Assembly (NCBI GenBank): GCA_905250885.1
Contig: CAJNOQ010002447.1
Span: forward strand, 1-24,292
Direction of reading: 5' to 3'
Source of the DNA: Didymodactylos carnosus
Taxonomy: Eukaryota > Rotifera > Eurotatoria > Philodinida > Philodinidae
DNA: 24,292 nucleotides
This document shows, one piece after another, positions 1-11,069 of this stretch. Both the position numbers and the translations under genes were made by a program. A model generated the notes under the pieces. It did no database searches. It worked only from the letters and a program-made list of their open reading frames with translations, and was not told where the DNA came from. Position 1 is the stretch's first letter. Every line of letters starts with the position of its first letter.

Positions 1-573
1 TAGCTGAACGCTGGAACCCAGGTTCGTACGAAACTTAAAAGGGTATAAAAATGGTTGCAATTCTCTATACCCATTTAAGTTTCGTAATAAACCATTTTTT
101 TTAGAGAGTAGAGAGGGTGTTTACAAATTTATTTGAATGTCGATAACATCGAGCTTTGAGCTAGGTCAAAAGCTCGATGTTATCGACATTCAAATAAAGG
201 AACGTAAAAATTCAACAAACAATTTATCTTAACGTTAATGAATTCTTATGTAGCGATCTTTATAGAATAGAAAAGCTTTTGATATGAGACTATCTATCAA
301 AAATAAAGTGTTTCTTAAAGTAATTGACACACTGATTTCACAATGTTTTATCCGGTTTCTCTTTGGGAACATAATGCAACCAAGGTGAATCATTCATCTT
401 AGACTCGCTTCAAGATTGACCTTAAAATGAGTACACAGCAATTTTATTTGTAAACACCCTCTCTACTCTCTAAAAAAAATGGTTTATTACGAAACTTAAA
501 AGGGTATAGAGAATTGCAACCATTTTTATACCCTTTTAAGTTTCGTACGAACCTGGGTTCCAGCGTTCAGCTA
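1..573. mobile_element. Foldback MITE with 128-bp terminal inverted repeats
   Basis: Positions 1-128 and 446-573 are reverse complements with a single mismatch (at about position 73), so the element is a giant palindrome with a 317-bp centre. Both ends carry TA, followed inward by GCTGAACGCTGG, compatible with a TA target duplication of the Tc1/mariner type, although TA is itself palindromic and cannot prove it. Each arm contains its own smaller stem: 27-47 pairs with 66-86, and the matching part of the right arm pairs perfectly. A second hairpin starts right where the left arm ends (128-197). There is no open reading frame of note, so it would need a transposase from elsewhere. The element begins exactly at the window edge, so the true left flank is not visible. 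Confidence 0.85.
128..197. repeat. Perfect 30-bp hairpin inside the MITE
   Basis: Positions 128-157 and 168-197 are perfect reverse complements with a 10-nt loop. The stem contains the sequence TGTCGATAACATCGAGC. It abuts the inner edge of the left terminal repeat and has no partner next to the right arm, which makes the element's interior asymmetric. Confidence 0.9.
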
Positions 574-585
574 CGAAACCTGTTA

Positions 586-627
586 ACGTAGTTTCTATAA
601 CAAGTATACTTATCATAGAAACTATGT
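586..627. repeat. Imperfect palindrome centred on AAGTATACTT
   Basis: TAGTTTCTAT at 589-598 pairs with ATAGAAACTA at 615-624. The centre AAGTATACTT is self-complementary, and only a few positions mismatch across about 40 bp. It lies just outside the right end of the 1-573 element. It may be a remnant of an older insertion or a chance AT-rich palindrome. Confidence 0.6.
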
Positions 628-711
628 TCTAACTAAATAACTATGTTTTTTGAACTTTGAGAAAGATTTCGATTATTTCTAAAACAACTTCAATCTAAGA
701 CTTCTTCCGTG

Positions 712-909
712 ATTTTAGCCTTTTCTTAAAAATTTAATAAAATAAAACTTCAATTTTGAAGCTCATTTTTTATGTCATTGGATAGAGCAGATTGAGATGT
801 ATACGTGCGAAAGCTTTCATCATTATTGGACAATATTTTGTAGCGAAATTTGAAAATCACTTGGAAAATGGTGTTTTCGCGCAAAAAGTAAGTTTTTTGA
901 GGTCTTATA
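712..909 (+). repeat. Dispersed repeat, copy 1 (fragment of hAT-type foldback element)
   Basis: This 198-bp stretch matches 12929-13129 in the same orientation, with about ten substitutions and one 3-nt length difference near 745-752. The match starts at ATTTTAGCC and fades after GTCTTATA. Weaker similarity may continue another 40 bp. The second copy lies inside a complete hAT-like element, so this one is best read as an isolated arm fragment of the same family. No coding potential is evident. Confidence 0.85.
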
Positions 910-1277
910 CGTGTTGTTCAAAGTCTTGTCGATGAAGCATTTTTACACAATTCAAATTTAATAATAAAAGATACAATGATAACAATGGTTGTTTTTAAAG
1001 AGCGTAGCAACAGAAATAAAACAAAATTATACCTGACAATATGGTGAAAGAAATAGATGAATTTATCTGTCAAATATTTACAGCTTGCGAGATTAAAACA
1101 AGGTACGTCATATAAAACATATCTAAGAACTATGTTCATTTATAAAATGAAAAAACACTAATTTAAATAAAACACTGTTACAGTATAGTTCCTTTTCGAT
1201 TGCACACTGTACAAATAGTAAATATGATCTAACTATGTCTTTACTTCAAAAAAAAATATATCGTAGTAAGCGTTATT
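910..1277. other. Gene-free spacer downstream of ERCC6
   Basis: AT-rich sequence between the dispersed repeat and the ERCC6 stop codon. It should contain the ERCC6 3' untranslated region. A minus-strand ATTAAA lies at 957-962, some 316 nt past the stop, and could be a poly(A) signal, but nothing else supports it. I see no gene here. Confidence 0.4.
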
Positions 1278-4200
1278 CTAACGGAATTCTGCTTTTAACT
1301 GCCAATGTCCAATTCCCGCCGGTGTACGATGTAATTCGGCTATATTTTTTAATAAAAATTTAAATTTGGGTACCAATTCTGGTCGTTGATTGAAACGTGT
1401 TTGAAAATGTTCAATGATCTCATTGGTTGTTGCTTTACCATGAATTGTTGTACCATACGTCAAAAAGTCTTTTAATTCTCGAATTAATTGTAATCCTTCT
1501 TTCGACGACAAATCCATTTGATTTTCTTCTTCATTATCATTATCATTTATATTATTTTGTGGCCGTTGCCGTCTATTTCCATCACTGTTGATATTAGTAT
1601 CATTCGTTGACGATACTGACGTCTGTACAACAAAATTATTCTGTCGCTTTCTTTCTCGTATTTGTTTTAATAGGTCAGTCGATGACAGTGCATCATCTGT
1701 TGATGCTTTGTTTGCAAAAGCCGACGTCATAGATGCCGTGGAAGACGCTGATGAATCTTCATTTTCATTCGTTACAACTTGAGCTGTGCTTGACACTGAC
1801 ACTTTGTTAGTACGTGTTCCGAAACGGCGAATACTATAAGAAAAAAATCTCGTCAAGAAAGTATAAACAGGAAACGTTTGTGTATTTGAAAACTTCGATG
1901 CAATAACGTATACGTCCACTTGAATGTTCTCTCAGTTAAATCGAATTTGTTTTCTTCATGCACTTCAAGTTCTCTTACTTCTGAACATTGCCCCAATTCG
2001 GAATTCCACTCTCGGCTGAATAGCAATCTTGACTTGATCGTTTCAATGCTCTGACAGCTTCTTCCGCATAGCGTTGTGCCTACAAAAGACAACGAAAATT
2101 GTATATTAGTTTGATCTGTCTATCGATCAACTTTGGATAGAATACTTCTGCTTCAACAAAAACATAGTCGTTAACACAATTATCAACAATAGTGTCATGT
2201 TGTAATGCAGAATGAACACCTGTGCAGAAAGAAAATGTAAGTAGATAATTTAAGCATTAATAAAATGTCTGATATTCATGACACGTACCAGATTTTTTGA
2301 ATAATTTACTCAATACATAATCATCTTTATCTTTATCAATTTCATTTTCATTACTCCTTCTCTCATCAATATTGTTTTTATTCTCTCGACGATCAATGTC
2401 AATTTTTGTCAAATGCGGTACACGTTGCCCTTCAAATTCTAAAATAAAATCTTTATGCTGGAGAAGACACGGTTAACACATGATGATCATACGCACTAAG
2501 ATTTTTTCCTCGTTTTCGATTTTCATATTTTTCTTTCAAATTAATTTCTGAATCAGTGCCGGCTAATAAAATGGACGTTTCTGTGCGAACGGCTTTTGGC
2601 TGTATTTTCTTACTATCGCCATCCTCATCATCATCTTCATCATCATCCAAACGAAACAATTCCTAAATAATTATAAAACTGTCGGTTAAGCAGATCATTC
2701 AAGTAGTACTTTTACGTACATGTAAATCATTTGATTTGAAAAAACGACGTTGTTTAGGATCTTGCAAAATTCGATTTGTTAAAAATTGTTTAAAAATTTG
2801 TCTAAAAACAATAAAAAAAACCTGGTCCATACCATAGTACTGACTAATTATTAATCAATAACAATATGAGAGTAAGTTCGTCTCAATACGGAACTCCATC
2901 CGCTTTTGCTCTTAAGATGCCACACACAATATCTTCTGTGCGCTTATATGAGATACAATGACAGAAAATTGTGGAGATAAAAGAATGCCGTATATCATCT
3001 TTTCTGGCCGGTAAACTTAATTCTTGACTCTTCCGTCAGTTTTTTCTATAGACTTCATGCGGAGAAATACCAAAATGCATGACTAATTGCACTCTTAAAA
3101 GATATATGATTATGTTACCGATGATAAATTTTTTCTTCTATTGTGCCTGATGTCAATAAACGATAGATGGTCACATTCTTTGTTTGTCCAATTCGCCAAG
3201 CTCGCTCTCTAGTGTCGCAATAAAAATATGGCTCAGTTATATCATTTCGTTGTGCGAATGGTACTCTTACCTCGCTTGCATATCAGTACTTGGATTCCAA
3301 TCGGGATCAAAAATTACTACACGGTTAGCACCTGTCAAATTAATACCCAAACCTGAGAACAAAAGATAGTTATATTATTAATATTGAATACTATTGAACA
3401 TGACTGTTTTTACCTCCAACTCTAGTTGTTAATAAAAATATGAAAAGAGATGGATCCTATATAGAAGAATAGAACATAAAATGAGCTCGATATTGCTTAC
3501 AATTCGAACATACTGTATTAAATTTTGTGACAAGTCCTTGTCTCGACGCAATTGTTGTTGTGCCATCCATTCTTAAATACGTATAGTGATTGGCCGTAAT
3601 AAAATCTTCCAAAATATTCAGCATCTTAAATATGTCATATTATATCATGAATTTTTAAGCTTCTTTAATACATACTCTTCTCTTACCTGTTTACTTTGTG
3701 TGAACAGTAAACATCGTTGTTGTTGTTTAAACCATATTTTTAACAATGTCTCTAATACAATCATTTTTCCCGAACGTCGATGATAACCATATTTTGCCAC
3801 TTCTTCTGCCTTTTCTCCATCACGTGGCAAAAATTCACTCCAATTCGAGCATAAGTCTGGATGATTACATATTTTACGTAAATTAATCAAACCAACAAAT
3901 ACCTAGCAAATAAATAATTGTATAGACATTAAAGTGATACGTTAAATAACGGAACACTATACCTGAGTACTTCCTTCCAAAATCTTTTTACATTCTTTAG
4001 AATCGATATATTGTTTATAAACTGACCGTTGATCTTTTGTTAAACGACAAAATAACACCTAAAAATTAAAAGACGTTATAAGGTAGAATAACTAAGATAT
4101 AAAGAAATGTCTTAAAAGTCAAAATCTGACTACAAACCTGTTCGTTTTTTACTGGCAACTTTAAAACAACATTTTGTTCGGCTTTTATTCTTCTAATTAA

Positions 4201-7031
4201 ATATTTTTTGATTGTATCACGTAATACACATGCACATTTATACGCAGTTTGTACTTCAATTGGATTAGCATTAGCATAACCGCCGCGCGTGATGGGTATT
4301 GAAAAATGTTCCATAAATGTTGGTAATGTACCTAGAAAGAAAGGACATCATTTATAACAACACAGAAAGACACAAATTTCAATGATAACATACCTAATTT
4401 TCCAGGAAAGACAAAATCGAATAAAGACCATAGTTCACGTAAATTATTTTGCATTGGCGAACCAGATAAAATGAGACGATGTGGTGTACGAAACTATAGT
4501 TAAATATAAAATGTAGTTTTAATAACATGGAAAACAGTTTAAACATACCGATTTACAAGCAGTTGTTATTTGCGCATCTGGATTACGAATTTTATGACCT
4601 TCGTCCAAAATAAGATACTGCCATTGATATGAAACTAATTGATCATAATGTATTAGAACGCTAGAATAAGACGTAATTAAAATTCCAGCTGCTGTTGTTC
4701 CCATACGTGCAATTAATCGATGCTAAGTAGTAAGAATGAATTTTGATCAGTTAAGGTTAAGTCAGATATTTCCTTTTTCCAAACTTACGCCATTCTTTCC
4801 TTTAAAAGATCCAGATTCATGTAGCACGGCTACTCGAAATTCTGGCCACCACTGATGAAATTCAGATACCCATTGATGTAATAGGGTTGATGGCGTTATA
4901 ATTAAAACAGGACCAAGGCCACGATATCTAGAAGAGAACAAAAACTTATTTCATTAAAGATAAAAGAGAAAAATTACTATCAATAAACCTTCCGTTTTCT
5001 TCTTTAACTTTACTATAATGAAATGCAGCAAGATACGTAATTATTTGAATTGTCTGAAAATAATCACGAAAATAAACTCTCCGCTAACAATTTATAATTT
5101 TAGCAAAACTATACTTTGCCCAAACCTAAAAGTAAACACACAGTCGTTACATATGATAGAATGTTTGTCACTTATTTGTATAAAAATTTAACCTTACCCA
5201 TCTCGTCAGCAACGATACCACCACACTTTTGTTGATGAAGATCCCATAACCATTTAACACCAGCACGTTGATAACTAAGACAAGAAAAGAAAGCCTTTAA
5301 TTGATAATTCAGTTAGTTAAGTTGAACTCACTTGAACAATCGATTCCATAAACTAAGAGGCATCCAAAAACCACGACTAATCTCAACGTCATCATTATCA
5401 ACATTATCCATGTGGGTTATCGGTTGTTTATCAACATAATGCTGTCTAAATGCACTTGCCAAAATGAGGACGAATTCATTACAATGAAGTGAGTACAAAC
5501 CTCAATCGGCTATAATATTGATCATTGTCACCATCATCCAGTGCCCTCGATACTTTTTGTTTTTTTCGTTTCGCAGTATATACATCATCATCGTCATCAG
5601 AAAAATCATTGTTTATTCTATTCTTCTTTTTGTTTTCTTCTTCCTCGTCACTTTCAAAATAATCTTCATCTTCATTATACTCCATTTCATCCTCGTCTGT
5701 TGATGAGGCAGCTTTTCTTGATCGTTTTTTAGGCGCAGAGTTCTTCATCTCTTTTTGTTTTTTGTTCTTCAGTACTACATCACGATATAAAACTGGTCCG
5801 TCCAAACTTAACGGTGCTGAGGCCGGAGCAGTAGTGATAGTCGATGCTGTTTTCGATAGATTTTTCAGTTGCTGTTGTTTGTCGTTCTTTTTTTTGCGTC
5901 CGTCATACTCTTCATCAAGACCCATCATATAGGTATCAAATTCGGTCAGCCGTTCTTTATTTGAAGATGATGCTGCCTCAGTTGCTGTTCCATTTTCATC
6001 ATAATTTTGTATTGTTGGCATAAGTGTATCCATGAGTGTAGATGATGCTAAAAGCAAACTCGGAATTAGAAACTCAGATTTCAGATAAGAGTTATTTCTT
6101 AAATTACAGTTACTATGGATAGAAGAAACTTGATTTTGCTGTTCTTCATCTTGCACAGTTTGTCTTAATTCTTGTTTCAACAAATTAATTTTTGACAAAG
6201 TTTTTCCTAGTGTTTGCCTCTAGAGAGAAAAAAACGATGTTTGTAAAAGCATAAAATATAATCATCATGAACTCATACCAACTCTTTGATTGATTTTTCA
6301 ATGTTCGCTTTTCGTACATCTATTCCGGCTGACAAATAGGTTGCCTGATCAATTGTTTTTAATATTTGTGTTTTTGATGTAATATTTGCTTTCAAATCCC
6401 TTTTATAAAGATATATCAGAAACAGTTAATCATCGTCTAAAATGAAATGTCTTTATAGTCTCCTACTTGATGGTCACTGCAGTTGATTGAATTTGCTTTT
6501 CCAAATCAATTTTTCGTTTTTGGCGCTCTTGATTCGCTAGTGCATTATCGACCTGATCAATAATTCCTAGCAATCAGAGAAAAAATTAGATCATGACTAA
6601 AAGAGCAAAATTACTCATAAAATCGGCTACCTTGTTCTAGATCTTGTTGGTTAAACACTGTTAAACCTAATTGCATTAATTCATCATTTTCATCTATGAT
6701 CGTTGTAGGACGAATTTTTTTACGGTCAAGTTTAAATCTTGTCGTAGCGGTCGATTCAGATGCTTTAACATCGTCATTATTATCTGCTGCAGTTGCAGAG
6801 GCAGACATATTTTGAATCACATCTTGTTCCATACTTATCTGACTCTAAACACGAAAAAGATAAGTCCTACTAAGTCCTTGTTAAGTAACTGAATTCTGAT
6901 ACATTCAATGGGCTAAAACTTTAAACAGAGCGTCATCTCACATTAGGATCTTTAATTTTTGAGAAACCATAAGCAAATAAGTTTCTGTCGAAAGAGTGAT
7001 CATCTAAATATTTTCGTTTAGGGTCCACCAT
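1278..7031 (-). CDS. ERCC6: DNA excision repair protein ERCC6/CSB (SNF2-family ATPase), 25 exons
   Basis: Coding exons (minus strand; join in descending order): 6942-7031, 6631-6844, 6467-6566, 6279-6399, 5501-6219, 5332-5454, 5198-5274, 5115-5125, 4989-5053, 4789-4927, 4549-4722, 4394-4493, 4138-4331, 3963-4058, 3687-3902, 3514-3624, 3414-3456, 3271-3352, 3119-3208, 2720-2801, 2497-2662, 2289-2438, 2146-2219, 1979-2079, 1278-1833. They sum to 3894 nt, 1297 aa; the human protein is 1493 aa. CSB is the ATP-driven translocase that recognises stalled RNA polymerase II and starts transcription-coupled repair in the nucleus. Visible marks: an N-terminal [14 protein letters not shown] block (the conserved autoinhibitory leucine-latch region), acidic and basic tracts at about 340-410, Walker A G482-LGKT, DEGH at 593-596, SGSP at 621-624, motif [13 protein letters not shown] at 890-900, [10 protein letters not shown] after the helicase core, and [10 protein letters not shown]. 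Towards the C-terminus, a [15 protein letters not shown] segment (about 1166) resembles the CSA-interaction motif, and a winged-helix end occupies about 1219-1297. Introns are mostly 46-79 nt; exceptions are 97, 145 and 317 nt. Least certain junctions: the 46-nt intron 5455-5500 and the GTGCGT donor after 2497. The start is the first ATG of the open exon. Confidence 0.93.
5115..5125 (-). other. 11-nt microexon carrying the Walker A glycine-lysine of ERCC6
   Basis: The exon is flanked on the minus strand by TTTTAG and GTATAG. It contributes the last two bases of G482 plus Leu-Gly-Lys. Exon 5198-5274 ends with DEM plus the first base of the glycine, and exon 4989-5053 begins with Thr-Ile-Gln. 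Without this 11-nt exon the frame shifts and the ATP-binding motif is lost. The DEMGLGKTIQ consensus of SNF2 proteins is restored only when all three pieces join. Confidence 0.88.
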
Positions 7032-8403
7032 CTTGCTTGAAAACGTATGTAGAGTTTGAGAAAGATAAGCTCTAAAAAAGAATTCCAACGAGAAATTTCG
7101 CAAATATGATGTAAAACATTATTTTAATATTGAATGACAGAAGAAAACGGAAACGGAAAACGTTTTTTCTCATGGCGACAATCCTATTCGTTAAATATAT
7201 CTGCAAATACAATAGTTTCTTACTGGTAGCGCTAGCAGTTATCAAACAAGAACCAAAGAAACAAAATATTTTTTGTTGTCATCGTTGCATTGATTTAAAA
7301 TAGCTTGTCCTCGTGTATATTCTGGAATTATGGGGCTCGACAGGCTTGGGGTTCACTAGATTTTTGCTTTCTAAGCTCATCAGTTGCACTGACTGAGTAA
7401 ATCCATCTAAAATGTCCCGTCATTACAGCAACTTGCTCCGCTTCATATCATTTAAAACCAATCCAGTTCTATAGAGCTCATCAAGTTACGTAAGAAACCG
7501 TCCTTCCTGACTTTTGTAAAATGTGGGATATTCTAGATGAACTTTCGAGAAAAAAATGATATTTTGTAGTTTGTTCTCACAATCGAGTTGGCAGATCCCG
7601 TGTCGTATATTTTTTTAAACGTTAAAAGCTACCGATACTCCTGTCTCAACTTTTTTTCCTCCGTACATCACTCGACATGCTTTTCGAAAGACCTCGTATT
7701 TCAGCTTCGGAGAAGCATATTTTCTCACGCGGTTCTTTCCGAAATTCATAGAACATCCTGATTTCCCTGTCAAAAGTTAATAAATTGTTGGTTTATTGCA
7801 CAATTATATCATATGGGGTCCTCTCCTTATAATGTATCGCTACTATACCGTTGTTCACTCAAATTTGAGCGAAAACTGGTTCCGCTTAGAATCATAAAGT
7901 ATATGAATATTTTAAATTTATTTGATGATCTCGGATTTTACTTCAAAGATACTCACTGTGTAGTTCTAGGCATTCAGCTTTCTATCTAATTTATAATTAA
8001 GGACTTGAATTTCTGAAAAACCAACCTGAGAATATCAAAAGATTCGAGGAGAATATCCCAATGCAATGTTTGAAAGTTTCGGATTTTCGGCACTGAATGA
8101 TGGTGAAATTTAATTTATGCCATTTCTGAGAAACTAGCCGTTTGAGTCTCACAAAGTTCCGAAACATTTCGTCGCTTGCACTTGAGAGCATTGTGTTCTA
8201 ATATAAGTTAGCTTATGATTCGATGCTATTTTCTCAAGTTTTGTTCGAATTCCTCTTTTTTTCAGAAATATGCAATTGGATATTAAGTCTAACGTTTTGT
8301 TATGTGCGCGTCACATACGGGGCCGCTTTTAAGAGACTAAGAAACTAAAGAGAACTTAATCATAGTGCGCTTTTTAATATCAAAAAAAATTCTACAGTGC
8401 CCT
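7032..8403. other. Gene-free spacer (ERCC6 upstream / FSIP1 downstream)
   Basis: This 1.37-kb stretch should contain the ERCC6 promoter and 5' leader plus the FSIP1 3' region. Short open frames here (for example 7997-8191 minus) have no recognisable family and no splice support. I see no clear inverted repeat, tandem repeat or promoter motif. Confidence 0.5.
8373..8378 (-). promoter_or_regulatory. Possible poly(A) signal ATTAAA for FSIP1
   Basis: On the minus strand ATTAAA lies 26 nt past the FSIP1 stop codon. ATTAAA is the common variant hexamer, but the sequence is AT-rich and a chance match is likely. Confidence 0.3.
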
Positions 8404-11069
8404 TTATGTTGCTGAAACAATGGTCGAAGAGGAAGAAGGTCTATCTGACATGGGTGCTAATGAGAGTTCTTTGTCATCTTTTGTGTCATTAACTTCTTCA
8501 TCTTTCTCAGCATCTAATTTTGGTCTTATTTCAGCTAATAATTTATCAATATCATCCACGATATTTTCATTAATATATGGTTGAAGAGCCGATTTGATGT
8601 AAACATCATTATTACCATCATCTATTGGATCATCATACTGCTTTATTTCAATTCCTTCTTCTCTGGCTTCTTCAATTAAACATTGAATAATATCATCAGT
8701 TATCATTGGACCACGGTTATCATCGACATATCGCATTAAGGTATAATCAGTAAGATCATTAACATCAAACTCAGTTAGTTCATTATCTCGATTTGTTAAT
8801 GTAAAACGGTCTTTCATTTCATCCACAAAACATTGTCCTGACAGCAAAGAACAAAATCAACTGCGATACTGGCATATGCAGAAAAGACTTCATTTATTTA
8901 CCTAATAATTGTTGTAATTGTTCATCTGTTAAAACAGCTTCAATTTTATTTTCTTCATTCATTGGCTGGTGTAATTGTTCTAATCTTTCCTCAATTTCTT
9001 TTAATCTGTGTGAATGTTCTCGCTGTAGACGTGTCTCTTTTAAACTTGGTTCACCATAACGTGTCTCATCTTCATCATTCTCTAATAAAAGTTGATTGTA
9101 ATCAATAAACTGTTGGTCGTTCTCATCGTTATTCGTTTTTCGCCTCAATTGATGATTTAACAATGGATTATAATACTCTTTTTCTAGTATATCGTCAATT
9201 TCCGTCAGTCTTTTTAATTCATCGATTGTTGGTTCATAACCGTTGCCACCAGGTTGAGATGGATGACATAGTGTAGTTGTAGTCTGAAAATGTAATGTGA
9301 AATAAATATGCCAGTATAATCTACAAGTTACCACTTACATCACCAGTGATGTTCTCAGAATCATCATTTTCTTCTAAAATTTCTTTCAGACGTTGTTTTT
9401 CGTCATCGGTTAAGGCATATGCACCACCCATTTCTTTTGCTAATAAAATATTTCGTTTAATAAAATCTTTTTCTGATCGTACTGTTTTATTTTTTTTTGT
9501 TTTTCGATTTTGTTGTTCTTTTGCTGATTTTTTCTCACCATCATCACCAACACTTCCATTTTGACTCGTTGTCGTTAACGAAGATTTTTTACTTTTTATT
9601 GATTCATCTAATGGGTCATTCATCGGTTGAGTTTTGAAAAATGGTTCACCGGACATTATATCTTCTTCCATTATATCACCACCATCTAATTTCAATAGTT
9701 CATCATCTAACGCAAGAAAACGTTTTAAATTCATTTGCGCAGTTTTTGATTCGGATAAATCAGATGTTGCTGATAAATTTTGATTAATGGCCACTGTCAT
9801 TGATTGCATTTCATTTCGTAATCTATACACGAGAAAAATGTCTTATGTATACAAAGTGTACTTGTCCACATACTTTTTCATTAATGACATTGTTTCAATT
9901 TTAACTTGTCGTTCTTTCTCAATAGCTTCTTCAAGTGCTTTATCTAACCGTTTCATTTTCAAGTAAGCATCATCTAATTTCAGATCATTGGTATTGTCTG
10001 ATGTGAGCAAAAAACCTAAAAAAAAGCATGCTCTTCATGTGAATCATTAGCAACTTTCGTTTAGATACTTTTATCATTGTCCAATGCATGATATTTTTGT
10101 TGGAGTTCTGTTATTGTTAAAACTCGTGAATGTTCTAGATAACAAAGTAAAACGAAGGATAATGACGATATATTCCATTTCATTTTTCTGTTGAATCACC
10201 TTTCTTTTGTCTACTGCGTTTGGGTTGATTTTCATCATTTGATAATGACGATTCTCTACCTTGTATTGGTGGTAAAATTGGGTATGCATTAAGACTGGCT
10301 GGTGTACTACGCTGAGATGAATAAGGATCTTTTCCTTTTTGTTCATTGAAGTCACTATTATTAGCTTTTATACTGTCAATGGATTTTTGACTATAATGAT
10401 CGCTTGAGTCTGATATGTCGCTTAAATCTGCAAAAAAAAAAAAGTATTAGTTAAAAAGATTTTCCAAATTTTCTAATGAATAAAGTTGTACTTTTTTCTT
10501 CTAGTATTAGTCTTACTGTGACATTTTAACCAATTTCAATATATTTAATCATCTCAATTGAAAATCAGATAACTTATAAACATTTGAGTTATTGATGGGT
10601 AATAAACGAAGTAAAAGTAAGATTTTTACAGCAGCTTTATATAAAGTCATTTGAATATTTATTTATTCTGACGGTTCGAAAATTTATATTTTGATTTTCA
10701 AGGAGTGTATATTTTCATAATTGAATACCCATAATGCTTCCAGAGATAGCGATACCACTTCGCCACCCATATTTTCCTTGAAAATGAAAATATAAATTTT
10801 CGAAACGTCGAAATAAATAAATATTCAAATGACTTTATATAAAGCTGCTGTAAAAATCTTACTTTTACTTCAGGTAACTTATACTTCTATACTTGTACTC
10901 ATTTGCATTAGCGATGGAGTCTGTTATGGCACATACCACACAAAGTGACACTTTTTTTCACTATTTATTATGACATATCGTATGATCGAGAAAGAAATCA
11001 TATACATGTGTGTAATGACAGCTTACCCTCTGTTAAGTCGTTGTTGATAACAAATTGCTGATTGTCCAT
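8404..11069 (-). CDS. FSIP1: Fibrous sheath-interacting protein 1 homolog, 7 exons
   Basis: Exons (minus strand, descending): 11027-11069, 10200-10427, 10069-10134, 9874-10015, 9339-9822, 8902-9283, 8404-8837. They sum to 1779 nt, 592 aa, close to the roughly 580 aa of the human protein. All junctions are GT-AG and keep frame. FSIP1 was named for its link to the AKAP4-containing fibrous sheath of the sperm tail and is tied to flagellum assembly. Matches to the family: an N-terminal Ser/Asp-rich segment; a coiled-coil stretch at about 115-165 (LKMKRLDKALEEAIEKERQ); the KDFIKRNILLAKE block at 278-290 followed by LTDDEKQRLKEIL; a second helical region with LKEIEERLEQL; and LTDEQLQQLLG at 439-449. 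The acidic C-terminus (IDKLLAEIRPKLDAEKDEE) is less conserved. No membrane segment or signal peptide is seen. Introns are 51-65 nt except the first (599 nt), which holds a foldback MITE. The short first exon (MDNQQFVINNDLTE) is the least secure part. Confidence 0.87.
10608..10871. mobile_element. Foldback MITE inside FSIP1 intron 1
   Basis: Arms 10608-10704 and 10775-10871 (97 bp each) are reverse complements with about four mismatches, separated by a 70-bp centre. The termini read GAAGTAAAAGTAAG and its complement. I could not assign a clean target duplication; GGTAA occurs near both ends (10598-10602 and just after 10871) but not directly at the termini on the left. It has no coding capacity. 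Transcription of FSIP1 would place it in pre-mRNA as a long hairpin. Confidence 0.85.

Noticed and set aside
2802..3118. Possible extra exon or insertion in the 317-nt ERCC6 intron
   Set aside because: The flanking exons join in frame across the conserved HRQIFKQFL segment, and no inverted repeat or in-frame conserved sequence is visible in the intron.
5518..5732. Plus-strand open frames opposite ERCC6 exon 5
   Set aside because: They are antisense shadows of the acidic and lysine-rich coding exon on the minus strand.
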